A stretch of DNA of 62,584 nt, from positions 132,672 through 195,255 of the forward strand of contig JAUJMV010000005.1 of the NCBI GenBank assembly GCA_030446685.1, read 5' to 3'. Position 1 is the stretch's first letter, and each line of letters begins with the position of its first letter. This DNA comes from Thermomicrobiales bacterium (GTDB lineage: Bacteria; Chloroflexota; Chloroflexia; Thermomicrobiales; CADCWN01). Below are positions 16,863 through 25,371 of this stretch, piece by piece. Below the pieces are notes generated by a model. The model did no database searches. It was given only the letters and a program-made list of their open reading frames with translations, and had not been told where the DNA came from. A program made the translations under genes and the position numbers.

Positions 16863-18300
16863 TTACGCCTCCCGCAACCCCGCCAACACCCCCTCCCCCA
16901 CCTGCCACACATCGCCCGCCCCGAACGTCAGCACCACCGCCCCCGCCGCCAGGTCGCCCGCCCGGTGGCGGTCGAGGAGCAGAGCCGTCGCCTCCGCCGG
17001 CGTCACCGCGCGCAGAACCGCCCCCGGCGCGGGCATCAGCGCGGCGATGTCGTCCGCGCCCACCCCCAGCGTGTCCCGCTCGCGCGCCGCGTAGATGTCG
17101 AGCAGCACCACCCGGTCCGCCCCCGCCAGCGCCTCGGCGAACTCCCGCAGCAGCAGTTTCGTCCGCGAGTAGGTGTGCGGCTGGAAGACCGCCCAGAGCG
17201 GCCGCCCCGGATACCGCTCGCGCGCCGCCCGCAGATTGACCGTGACCTCGGTCGGGTGGTGCGCGTAGTCGTCAATAATCGTGATCCCCGCCGCCTCGCC
17301 CTTCAGCTCGAAGCGCCGCCCGGTCCCGCCGAACCCCGCCAGCGACGCCGCCGCCACCGCCGGCGCGATCCCGACCTGCGCCGCCGCCGCCAGCGCCCCC
17401 AGCGCGTTGCGCCGCATGTGCTCGCCCGGCAGCCGCAGCGTCAGCGTCGCCACCGGCTCGCCGCCGCGCAGCACCGTCTCGCCCCCCGCCCCGTCCGGCG
17501 CGATCCGCCACTCCGCCCCCGCCGCGCGGCCGTAGCCGACGATCGTCACCCCCGCGGCCGGCGCGAGCCGCCCGCGCAAGGCGCCGCACCCCGGATCGTC
17601 CGCCGACAGCACGATCGCGCCCCCCGGCTCGACCTGCCCCAGGAACTCGGCGTAGGCCGCTTCCATCTCCGCGTAGGTCGGGTAGGTGTCCGGGTGGTCC
17701 GCCTCGACGGTCGTCACGATCGCCACGCGCGGGCGCAGTTGCAGGAACGACCGGTCGTACTCGTCCGCCTCGACCACGACCAGCTCCCCCGCCCGGCCGC
17801 GCGTTCGTCCCGAAATCCTGCAGGATCGCCCCCACGAAGAACGACGGGTCGCGCCCGGCGTCGACGCAGATCTTCGCCAGCATCGCGCTCGTCGTCGACT
17901 TGCCGTGCGTCCCGGCCACCGCCAGCCCCGTCCGCGCGTTGGCGATCAGCCCCAGCAGCGCCGCCCGCTTGATCGCCGGGGTCCCCGCCGCGCGCGCCGC
18001 CGCCAGCTCCGGGTTGTCCTCGCGGATCGCCGCGCTGTAGACGACCAGGTCCGCCCCCCGCGCCGCCTCCGCCCGGTGCCCGATCGCCACCGCGATCCCC
18101 TCGTCCGCCAGCGCCGCCGTCACCGCCGACGCCGCCGCGTCGCTCCCCGACACCCGGTAGCCCCAGCGCCGCAGCACCCGCGCCAGCGCGCTCGTCCCGA
18201 TCCCCCCGATCCCGATGATGTGGATCGTCGCGCCCGCCGGCGGTAATTGCGGAGTGCGGAGTGCGGATTGCGGATTAGGCACGCCCTCAACGGTCATCAT
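16863..18300 (-). CDS. murC: UDP-N-acetylmuramate--L-alanine ligase MurC, one frameshift
   Basis: Adds L-Ala to UDP-MurNAc. The N-terminal Rossmann part (IHIIGIGGIGTSALARVL) and ATP loop (GLAVAGTHGKSTTSAML) are in one frame up to about 17800. The rest (VEADEYDRSFL, TTVEADHPD, IIDDYAHHPTEV, FQPHTYSRTKLLL) is in another. The switch lies in a run of five G (GGCGGGGGAGC). Dropping one G restores the family sequence, so an indel error is likely for this essential gene. The start is odd: ATG 18300/18297 begins a leader (VEGVPNPQSALRTPQL) translated from the heptamer element before the conserved part starts. murG would normally sit between ftsW and murC but does not here. Confidence 0.9.
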
Positions 18301-18349
18301 GTCACCCCGCTTCGTCATTCCGCAATCCGCAATCTACAATCCGCAATCG
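18244..18349. repeat. Heptamer junction element (ATTGCGG class) before murC
   Basis: Inverted arms 18244-18278 and 18316-18349 of ATTGCGG/AGTGCGG units. The right arm touches the stop codon of the membrane-protein gene (18350-18352). The left arm is read as codons near the murC N-terminus. Confidence 0.9.
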
Positions 18350-18960
18350 TCAGCGCCACACCCGCCCGGCGCGCGTCAGCAGGAAGACCAGCAGGATCAC
18401 CACGATCAGGATGCCGATCAGGTTCGGCCAGGAGGCCAGCACGCTGTTCGTCGTCGGGGCGCCGAAGACGACCGCCGCGCCGTCGAACGAGGGGATCACC
18501 AGCCGCACCGCGCCGCCCTCCTCGCGCTGCGCCACGAAGCGCGTGATGAGCCAGGTTACCACAATGGTCAGGTTGAGCGCCCCGAGCAGCCCGCCCAGCA
18601 CCTTCCACAGCCCCCGCCCCGGCTCCCCCGCCCGAGCAGATGCCCGAACGCGTAGGCGAGCGCCGCGAAGATCAGGAACGCCAGCAGCGTCACCCACGGC
18701 CGCAGCTCGTCGTTGAAACGGAACGCCGGGCCGTCGGTCTCGCGCCCCAGCAGCGCCTGCCCCGCCCGCTGCACCGCGCCGATCAGCCGCTCCAGGAGCG
18801 GCAGCAGCACCGTCTCCGGCCGCGCCGCCAGGAAGATCGCCACCAGCAGCGCGCCCAGCGTCCAGGCCTCGTCCTTCCAGCCGCGCCGGAACCCGCTCAG
18901 CGCGCCCAGCACGAAGATCGGCAGCAGCACCAGCAGCGGCGACACATTCAGCGTCGGCAT
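18350..18960 (-). CDS. CvpA-like small membrane protein, one frameshift
   Basis: About 200 residues once a frameshift near 18625 is bridged. ATG 18960 follows GGAGGTGAG. The first frame has LLVLLPIFVLGALSGFRRGWKDE, a second helix (LGALLVAIFLAA) and WVTLLAFLIFAALAYAFGHLL. The second frame gives LLGALNLTIVVTWLITRFVA and, at the end, LIGILIVVILLVFLLTRAG. This four-to-five helix layout, with GFRRGWKDE after helix 1, resembles the CvpA/colicin V production family. The break again sits in GGGCGGGGGAGC, the same string as in murC. It occupies the usual place of murG. Role unknown. Confidence 0.7.
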
Positions 18961-19010
18961 CGGCTCACCTCCGAAGGCTACGGGAGGATACGGGCGCGGG
19001 ATACGGGCCG

Positions 19011-19156
19011 ACCACAGAGACGCAAAGGTCACGGAGAACACAAAGCACATGCGCCGGCGGCTACCGTTCCCCGGCCTCCGGCGCGAGACGTTCGGCCATC
19101 GGTCCCCGCGTGATGTCCTTTTTTGTGTCCTTCGTGGTCTTGGTGCCTTTGTGGTT
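19011..19156. repeat. 9-mer inverted element spanning the ftsW 3' end
   Basis: Arms of about 38 bp made of roughly 9-bp units (ACCACAGAG, ACGCAAAGG ...; opposite arm ACCACGAAG, GACACAAA ...). The right arm is translated as the ftsW C-terminus. Confidence 0.75.
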
Positions 19157-20434
19157 CATCCGTTCCTTCCTCCCGCCAGAGTCGCGCTTGACCGGCGCGA
19201 CCGTCTGGCGCGAGATGTTGATCAGGATGCCCATCGTCGCCATCACCGCCACCAGCGAGGTGCCCCCGTAGGAGATGAAGGGCAGCGGGATGCCGGTGAA
19301 GGGGATCGTCGAGGTGATCCCCCCGACGTTGATCATCGCCTGGAAGGCGACCCAGGAGACGATCCCGGTCGCCATCAGCACCCCGAACGGATCGGCCGCC
19401 CGGAAGGCGATCTGGTAGCCGCGCACCGCCAGCAGCAGGAAGAGCGCCAGCAGGCAGAGCGCCCCGATCAGCCCCAACTCCTCCGCCACCACCGCGAAGA
19501 TCGCGTCGGTGTGCGCCTCCGGCAGCCAGCCGTACTTCAGCCGGCTCGCCCCCAGCCCCGTCCCCGGGATGCCGCCCGACCCGAAGGCCAGCCGCGACTG
19601 GAACAGTTGCCAGCCGCCGTCCGCCAGCCGCAACTCCTCCTCCGAGAGGGTAAAGAGCGACAGCCGCTCGCGGCGGTACGGCGCGGCCAGCGCCAGCAAG
19701 AAAAAGGCGCAGGCGCCGCTGGCGAGGAAGAGCGCCAACTGCTTCAGGTCCGCCCCCGCCACCAGGAACATCGACACCGCGACGACCGTCAGCAGGAACG
19801 ACGTGCCCAGGTCCGGCTCCAGCATCACCAGGAAGACCAGCACGCCCAGGATGACCGAGAAGGGGAGGATGCCGGTCGTCCAGTGGTGCAGCCGCGGCCC
19901 CCGTTTAGTCAGCCAGTCGGCCATGTAGAAGATCAGCGCCAGCTTCGCCAGCTCGCTCGGCTGGAACTGCGGCAGCGGGCCGAGGTTCAGCCAGCGGTGC
20001 GCGCCCACCTCCTCGCCGCCCACCCCCAGCCCCGGCACCAGCACCAGGATCAGCAGCGCGACCGCGCCGGCCAGCGCGGCGATCGAGTAGCGCCGCCAGA
20101 CGCGGTAGTCGATGTGCATCGTGACCAGGAAGGCCGTCACCCCCAGGCCAACCATCAGCAACTGCCGCCGCAGGTAGTAGAAGGGGTCGCCGCCGGACGG
20201 CAGGTTGCGCGTGAAGGTCGCGCTGAAGACCATCACCGTGCCGAAGACCAGCAGCGCCACGATCGTCATCAGCAGCCAGTAATCGGGCTCGTGGACCCGC
20301 GCCCGCCGCCCCCGCGCCGCCCCCCCCCGCCCCCCAACCTTGGGGGGAGCCACGCGCGTCTCAGTCGTTCGGCTCCCCCCAAAGTTGGGGGGCGGGGGGG
20401 GGCGTCTCACTGCGCCCCGTCCGGCATGCTCCAT
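19061..20434 (-). CDS. ftsW: Septal peptidoglycan polymerase FtsW (SEDS family)
   Basis: Membrane glycosyltransferase that polymerises lipid II with FtsI. Ten hydrophobic segments are visible. SEDS signatures: PSELAKLALIFYMADWL, LEPDLGTSFLL, LPEAHTDAIFAVVAEELG (with the conserved Asp) and PFISYGGTSLVAVMA at the end. ATG 20434 overlaps the murD stop (TGATG). Both ends are unusual. The first 45 residues (Pro/Gly-rich, PPPNFGGS ... PPKVGGRGG) are translated from a G/C palindrome, and the last 30 (NHKGTKTTKDTKK and beyond) from a 9-mer element. No other start codon lies between the palindrome and the first helix. Confidence 0.95.
   Translation of the reverse strand: MEHAGRGAVRRPPPPPNFGGSRTTETRVAPPKVGGRGGAARGRRARVHEPDYWLLMTIVALLVFGTVMVFSATFTRNLPSGGDPFYYLRRQLLMVGLGVTAFLVTMHIDYRVWRRYSIAALAGAVALLILVLVPGLGVGGEEVGAHRWLNLGPLPQFQPSELAKLALIFYMADWLTKRGPRLHHWTTGILPFSVILGVLVFLVMLEPDLGTSFLLTVVAVSMFLVAGADLKQLALFLASGACAFFLLALAAPYRRERLSLFTLSEEELRLADGGWQLFQSRLAFGSGGIPGTGLGASRLKYGWLPEAHTDAIFAVVAEELGLIGALCLLALFLLLAVRGYQIAFRAADPFGVLMATGIVSWVAFQAMINVGGITSTIPFTGIPLPFISYGGTSLVAVMATMGILINISRQTVAPVKRDSGGRKERMNHKGTKTTKDTKKDITRGPMAERLAPEAGER
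20319..20403. repeat. G/C-run inverted repeat inside the ftsW 5' end
   Basis: 33-bp arms (20319-20351 and 20371-20403) with one mismatch, each containing GCCCCCCAA-C/A-TTGGGGGGAG, around a 19-bp loop. Each arm also folds on itself. It is read in frame as the ftsW N-terminus. Confidence 0.88.
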
Positions 20435-21888
20435 CAGCGCCCCTCCGGTCCTGCCGGCGCCGGCGGTTGCCCCCCCGTCAGGTCCGCCACCGCCGCCCGG
20501 AACGCGTCGCCCCGGTCGAACTCGTTGCGGAACATGCCGAACGAGGCGCAGCCCGGCGACAGCAGCACCACGTCGCCCCGCCCCGCCAGCCCCGCCGCCA
20601 GCCGCACCGCCTCCGCCATCCCCCGCGCCGGCCCGTGGATCCGCGCGGGATCGAACCCCGCCCCCTCGATCGCCGCGCGCAGCTGGGGCGTCGCGTCGCC
20701 GTCGAGGGTCACGACCGCCCGCACCCGCCCCCCCGTCGCCACCTCGCGCGCGAACTCGGCGAAGTCGGTCCCCTTCTCCGACCCGCCCGCGATCAGCACC
20801 GTCGGCGCGGCCATCGCCCGCAGCGCGGCGATCGCGGCGGCGGGCGCCGTCGCCGCCGTGTCGTTGATGTAGGTCACGCCGCCGATCTCGGCGAGCGGCT
20901 CCAGGCGGTCGCGCACGCCGCCGAAGCCGGCCAGCCCCGCCTCCACCGCCGCGAACGGCGCCCCCCTTGCCAGCGCCGCCAGCCCCGCCGCCAGCGCGTT
21001 CGCCGCGCTGTGCTCCCCCGGCGCCCGCAGCCGCTCCCGCGGGCAGGCGTGCTCCGCCCCCGCGAGGCGCCAGCGCAGCGTCGCGCCGTCGAGCCAGGCC
21101 CCGTAGCCGCCCGCGTCCTCCCGCCCGAACGGCAGCACCGTCGCCACGGTGTCCTCGCGGAAGCCCCAGATGATCGGGTCGTCGCGGTTGAGGATCGCGA
21201 AGTCGCCCGTGCGCTGGCCGCGGACGATGCCGCGCTTCGCCTCGGCGTACTCCTCCAGCGAGGGGTAGCGGTTGAGATGGTCGGGCGAGAGGTTGGTCGC
21301 GACCGCGATGTGCGGGCTCAGCCCGTACTCGGCCAGCCCCTCGAGCTGGAAGCTCGACAGCTCGATCGCGACCGGCGTCCCCGGCCCGATCCGCTCCAGT
21401 TGCTCCAGCGCCGACAGCCGCATGTTGCCGGCGATCACCGTGTCCGCGCGCCACGCCGCCAGCATCGCCGCGCAGAGCGTCGTCGTCGTCGTCTTCCCCT
21501 TCGTCCCGGTGATCCCCACGATCGGCGCCGGGCAGAGGCGGAAGAAGAGGCTCATCTCCATCTCGATCGGCACCCCCGCCACCCGCGCCGCCGCCAGGTA
21601 GGGCGACTCGCGCGGCACCCCCGGGTTGCGCACGACCAGATCGGCGGCGGTGAAGTCGGCCTCGCGGTGCTCGCCCAGCACGAAGCGGACCGGCAGCCCC
21701 GCGAGTTCGCGCAGCGGCTCGGCCAGTTGCTCGGCGGGGCGCAGGTCGGTCACCGTCACCTCCGCCCCCCGCCCCACCAGGAAGCGCGTCACGCCCAGCC
21801 CGCCCTGGTGGACCCCCAGGCCCATCACCAGCACCCGCTTCCCGGCCAGCGCCACCCGCCCCTCGGCCTCGCGCGCCATCTCACCCAT
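20434..21888 (-). CDS. murD: UDP-N-acetylmuramoylalanine--D-glutamate ligase MurD
   Basis: Adds D-Glu to UDP-MurNAc-L-Ala. ATG 21888 (or 21879) gives about 484 residues. Signatures: VLVMGLGVHQGGLGVTRFL at the N-terminus, VVRNPGVPRESPYL, ATP loop PIVGITGTKGKTTTTTL, AIELSSFQLEG, NLSPDHLNRYPSLEEYAEAK, GVRDRLEPLAEIGGVTYINDTAAT and LLSPGCASFGMFRNEFDRG. Promoter at 21969-21997. It starts the murD-ftsW-(CvpA-like)-murC unit, and its stop overlaps the ftsW start. Confidence 0.97.
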   Translation of the reverse strand: MGEMAREAEGRVALAGKRVLVMGLGVHQGGLGVTRFLVGRGAEVTVTDLRPAEQLAEPLRELAGLPVRFVLGEHREADFTAADLVVRNPGVPRESPYLAAARVAGVPIEMEMSLFFRLCPAPIVGITGTKGKTTTTTLCAAMLAAWRADTVIAGNMRLSALEQLERIGPGTPVAIELSSFQLEGLAEYGLSPHIAVATNLSPDHLNRYPSLEEYAEAKRGIVRGQRTGDFAILNRDDPIIWGFREDTVATVLPFGREDAGGYGAWLDGATLRWRLAGAEHACPRERLRAPGEHSAANALAAGLAALARGAPFAAVEAGLAGFGGVRDRLEPLAEIGGVTYINDTAATAPAAAIAALRAMAAPTVLIAGGSEKGTDFAEFAREVATGGRVRAVVTLDGDATPQLRAAIEGAGFDPARIHGPARGMAEAVRLAAGLAGRGDVVLLSPGCASFGMFRNEFDRGDAFRAAVADLTGGQPPAPAGPEGR

Positions 21889-21955
21889 CCTCGCCACCAC
21901 TCTCGGCTTCCGCCCGCCGGTTCGCCGCCCCACCGGGACGGCGCGGCGCCGCTCA

Positions 21956-21997
21956 TGTACGTACAGGGATTGTAGCCACTGACGCGCCCCGGCGCAA
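21956..21997 (-). promoter_or_regulatory. murD promoter with TGTACGTACA palindrome
   Basis: Minus-strand -35 TTGCGC (21992-21997), 17-bp spacer, -10 TACAAT (21969-21974). TGTACGTACA (21956-21965) begins 3 bp after the -10, at the predicted start of transcription, as at ftsA. Confidence 0.68.
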
Positions 21998-22030
21998 CCT
22001 CGCCGGGGTCCGCGGGTGGCCGGGGCAGGG

Positions 22031-22339
22031 GCCGCCGGTTGAAACCGGCGCCTCTCGCGGCGCTCCGCGCCACGAAGCCCGCCGTCGCGGGCTGAGACCG
22101 AACCGAGGATTGTGCTCACGGGAACGTTGTGGCGCGGCGTTAGAGCGGTTCTCGAAACGGTTGCGCTGCGCCGCGGCGTCGTCCGTAGGGGTGTCGGGTA
22201 CCCGCGTGCGGGTGTGAACGCCCAACACCCGGCCCCAGCACCGGCCCAACCATCACGAGAACCGCTGTAGAAGTCCAGCCCGCGACGGCTTCCGCTTCGT
22301 GGCCGCAGGCCCGCGAGACGCCGGTTTCAACCGGCGGCC
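22031..22339. repeat. Inverted pair of three-hairpin repeats, copies 5 and 6
   Basis: Minus-strand copy (22031-22096) with all three hairpins intact (AGCCCGC-GACG-GCGGGCT, GGCGC-GGA-GCGCC, CGCCGGTTTCAACCGGCG) and plus-strand copy (22275-22339) with a weaker first hairpin, around about 180 bp. It lies in the divergent gap between murD and the sigma factor gene; I see no other gene there. Confidence 0.85.
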
Positions 22340-22485
22340 CTGGGCGGCCCCTTCGCCCCCGCCCCGCCGTGACCATTTCCACCCCACCCCGTTTCTCCTG
22401 TAGAACGACCGCCCGACAGGGGCGCGCGCGCCATCAGCAAGTCGAGCATGGCGCGCCGCGCGCCCCGAGTGAAGAGGTGCCGTGC

Positions 22486-23100
22486 GTGGCCTGGTCACCG
22501 TCCCGGCCCGACATCGCGGGCCGCCCCCGACAGGACACGGCCCACGCCGCCCCGGACGAGGCGCTGCTCATCGCCGCCGCCCAGGCCGACCCGCGCGCCT
22601 TCGCCCCGCTCTACGACCGCTACCTCGACCCCGTCTTCCGCTACTGCTTCCGCCGCCTCGGCGACCGCGAGGCCGCCGAGGACGCCACCAGCCAGGTCTT
22701 CTGCAAGGCGCTCGCCGCCCTCCCCGCCTACCGCGACGGCGCCTTCGCCGGCTGGCTCTTCACCATCGCCCACAACGTCGTCACCGACCATTACCGGCGC
22801 CAGCGGCGCGATCAGCCCTTCGACGACGCCGAGGAGCCCGTGGACGGCGAGCTGACCCCGGAAGAACGCGCCGTCGCCGCCGACGAGGGCCGGCGCCTGC
22901 GCGCCCTCCTCGCCCGGCTGCCCGACGACCAGCGCCGCGTCGTCGAGTTGCGCCTCGCCGGGCTGAGCGGCGCCGAGATCGCCCGCGCCCTCGACCGCAG
23001 CCCCGGCGCGGTCAAGATGCTACAGTTCCGCGCGATCACCCGGCTACGCGCGCTCCTAAACGGGCCGCAAGACCCCCGGAGCCGCCGGAGAAGGACCAGC
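22486..23100 (+). CDS. ECF-type RNA polymerase sigma factor
   Basis: Extracytoplasmic-function sigma factor of about 200 residues. GTG 22486 follows GAAGAGG. Region 2 reads AFAPLYDRYLDPVFRYCFRRLGDREAAEDATSQVF, split here as FAPLYDRYLDPVFRYCFRRL and AAEDATSQVFCKAL, then FAGWLFTIAHNVVTDHYRR. Region 4 has LPDDQRRVVELRLAGLSGAE and ALDRSPGAVKMLQFRAITRL. No stop precedes the next ATG at 23101 in this frame; a TAA lies one base out of frame at about 23067, so the true end is uncertain. It interrupts the dcw cluster on the opposite strand. The next gene is a likely membrane anti-sigma factor. Confidence 0.88.
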
Positions 23101-24833
23101 ATGGCGCTCGATGACCTGCGGACGATCCACGATCTGAACGACTACTGGGACGACTTCGCCGCCGGCGAAGCCCCCGCCGACGACCTCGACCCGGCGCTGG
23201 CCGCGACGGTGCGCCGCCTCCACGCGCTCGACACCGCCCCCGGCCCCGACCGCGCCTTCGCCGAGCGGCTGCGGCGCGACCTCCTCGCCCAGCCGGAAGC
23301 GCCGGCCACCCCCGTCGTGCGGCCCGCCGACCGGCGCCCCCACCCCTCCCTGCCGCTGCCCCAGCCGGCCCCGGGCCGGCCGCCCCGCGCCGCCGCCAAC
23401 GCCCGCCGCGCGCCGCGCCTGGGCCGCCCTCGCCGTCGGCGCCAACCGCGTCGCCTCCGTCGCCCTGATCCTGATCCTCTCCGGCGCGATCGCCCTCGTC
23501 CTCGGCAACGCCGCCGCGGGCGGGCGCCCGGCCGCGCCCTCCCGGCCGGGCGCGACGGCGCCGGCGGCGGCCGCGACCGCGCCCCCCGCCGACCCCCTTC
23601 GACGCCTCACCGACGAAGGAACCGGCCCCGGCCCCCGCCATCGCGCCCACTGCCGCGCCACCGGCCACGCCCGCCGAGCTGCCCGCGCCCGTCTGGCAGC
23701 CCGCCGCGCCACTGGGGGTCCCACGCGAGGGCCACACCGCCAGCCCCCTCGACAACGGCCAGGTGCTGGTCGCCGGCGGCATCAGCGTCACCCGCGGCGA
23801 GGGGCTGGCGACGGCCGAACGCTTCGACCCCGCTACCGGGCGCTGGCTCCCCGCCGCCGCCATGCACCAGACGCGCGTCAACCACACGCCGACCAGGCTA
23901 CGCGACGGCCGCATCCTCGTCACCGGCGGCTTCGACAGCCGCGACGAAGGCCAGACCCTCGCCTCCGGCGAAATCTACGACCCCGCCGCCGACCGCTGGA
24001 CCCCGATCGCGCCGATGGGCGGGACCCGGATGGGGCATACCGCCTCGCTGCTGCCGGACGGCCGCGTCCTCGTCGCCGGCGGCTACCGGAACCGGCCGGC
24101 GCAGGCCATCCTCGCGACCGCCGAGATCTACGACCCCCGAACCAACGGTTGGACCCCCGCCCCCGCGCTCGCGGTCGCGCGCGCCGGCCAGACCTCCACC
24201 ACCCTACGGGACGGCCAGATCCTGCTCGCCGGCGGGAGCGGCGCCGACGGCCGGCCGCTCGCCTCGGCGGAACGCTACGACCCACGCGCCGGCCGCTGGT
24301 CCCCGGCGGGCAGCATGGCCCGCCCGCGGAGCCTGCACTCCGCGACCCTCCTCCCCGACGGCGCCGTCCTGGTCGCCGGCAACGCCGCCGCCGATGCCAC
24401 GGCGGAACGCTACGACCCCGCCGCCAACGCCTGGCGGTCCGCCGGCGCGCTCGCCGGCCGCCACAGCCTGCACACCGCCACCCTCCTCCCCGACGGCGCC
24501 GTCCTGGTCGTCGCCGGCTGCGCCGAGGAGGGGGGCCGGCCCGCCGCGACGGTCGAACGCTACGACCCCGCGACCGACCGCTGGTCCGCCGCCCCGCCCC
24601 TCACCGCCGCCCGCTGCAACCAGACCGCGACCCTCCTCCCGGACGGCCGCCTGCTGATCGTCGGCGGCAAGGACACCAACGGCCCACTGCGCACGGCGGA
24701 AATCCTCGCCCCCAATCCCGCGCACCCCGCGACGCGGCCACCGGCGACTGACCGCCCCCCCGCGCACGCCAAACCACACCGTCGCCTTCACACCCGACGG
24801 CTGATCCCTGCTCCCCTAAAGTGGACGTGGTAA
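23101..24833 (+). CDS. Putative transmembrane anti-sigma protein with extracellular Kelch propeller, two frameshifts
   Basis: ATG 23101 follows GAGAAGGA. Residues 1-100 are a cytoplasmic, helical, acidic segment (LDDLRTIHDLNDYWDDF, LRRDLLAQPE). After a frameshift near 23410 one membrane helix appears (VASVALILILSGAIALVLG). A Pro/Ala-rich linker and a second frameshift in five C at about 23597 lead into six Kelch blades, each with the pattern DGRVLVAGG ... AE-YDP-T-RW (for example DGQVLVAGG, ERFDPATGRW, DGRILVTGG, EIYDPAADRW). The layout of sigma partner, cytoplasmic domain, helix and outside propeller suggests a signal receptor that holds the adjacent sigma factor. The anti-sigma function is inferred from context; no ZAS zinc motif is seen. 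Confidence 0.72.
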
Positions 24834-24972
24834 CTTCTGGATCGCCCCGCGCAACAAGACGAATCGGCGTTAGGCGTTGGACGTGGAATGAGGAATCAGC
24901 AGACCGTTATCGGCTGGCGCGCAGGGGCAGGCCCGCCGTGCCGGCGCGCCACGCGCTCAACGCGCGCTGCCC

Positions 24973-25176
24973 TCACGCCGATGGTACGGCAGGTTCCAAG
25001 GCACCGTCCGCACCAGCGCCCTGGGACTCCAAACAGAGCGCGATTGCTTCCCGCACCCGTTCGAGCAACTCGTCCATCGCACGGGCCTGAGTGTGGCACC
25101 CGCGCAGCGCGGGAACACTGGCGACGAGAAAACCCTCCCCGTCACGCTCGATCACCACCGTGAATTCCCTCGCCAT
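24973..25176 (-). CDS. HicB-family protein (orphan antitoxin-like)
   Basis: A 67-residue protein with the UPF0150/HicB partial RNase H-like fold: REFTVVIERDGEGFLVASVPALRGCHTQ and then ELLERVREAIALCLES. ATG 25176. No HicA-type toxin (short, with a GSHHIF-like motif) is seen on either side; the 139 bp between it and the Kelch gene hold nothing recognisable. Such orphan HicB proteins are common and may not be toxin-antitoxin parts. Confidence 0.8.
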   Translation of the reverse strand: MAREFTVVIERDGEGFLVASVPALRGCHTQARAMDELLERVREAIALCLESQGAGADGALEPAVPSA

Positions 25177-25323
25177 CCGCCGCCCTCCTCCGCGAGTCAC
25201 GGGCGCCCCGAATCGGGAGCCATCCGGCCGAGCCCGTGCGGGATGCCGCCCCCCGCGCCCCCTCCCCGTCCCCGCGCGTGGAGGAACATCTTGACAGGGA
25301 CGGCAATGGCGGCAACGTGGCGC

Positions 25324-25346
25324 CCCCTCCCCTCGCAGGGGAGGGG
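25324..25346. repeat. G/C palindrome downstream of mraY
   Basis: CCCCTCCCCT-CGC-AGGGGAGGGG, followed by a second G-rich stretch. It lies 26 bp beyond the mraY stop and could serve as a hairpin transcription barrier. Confidence 0.55.
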
Positions 25347-25371
25347 CCGGGGGAGAGGTCCACCCCCGCCG

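Noticed and set aside
17790..17800. Programmed frameshifting in murC
   Set aside because: Similar breaks occur in many unrelated genes at G/C runs, and no stimulatory structure stands out, so sequencing error is simpler.
24834..24972. A HicA toxin gene next to the HicB-like gene
   Set aside because: No frame on either strand gives a HicA-like protein in the flanking DNA.
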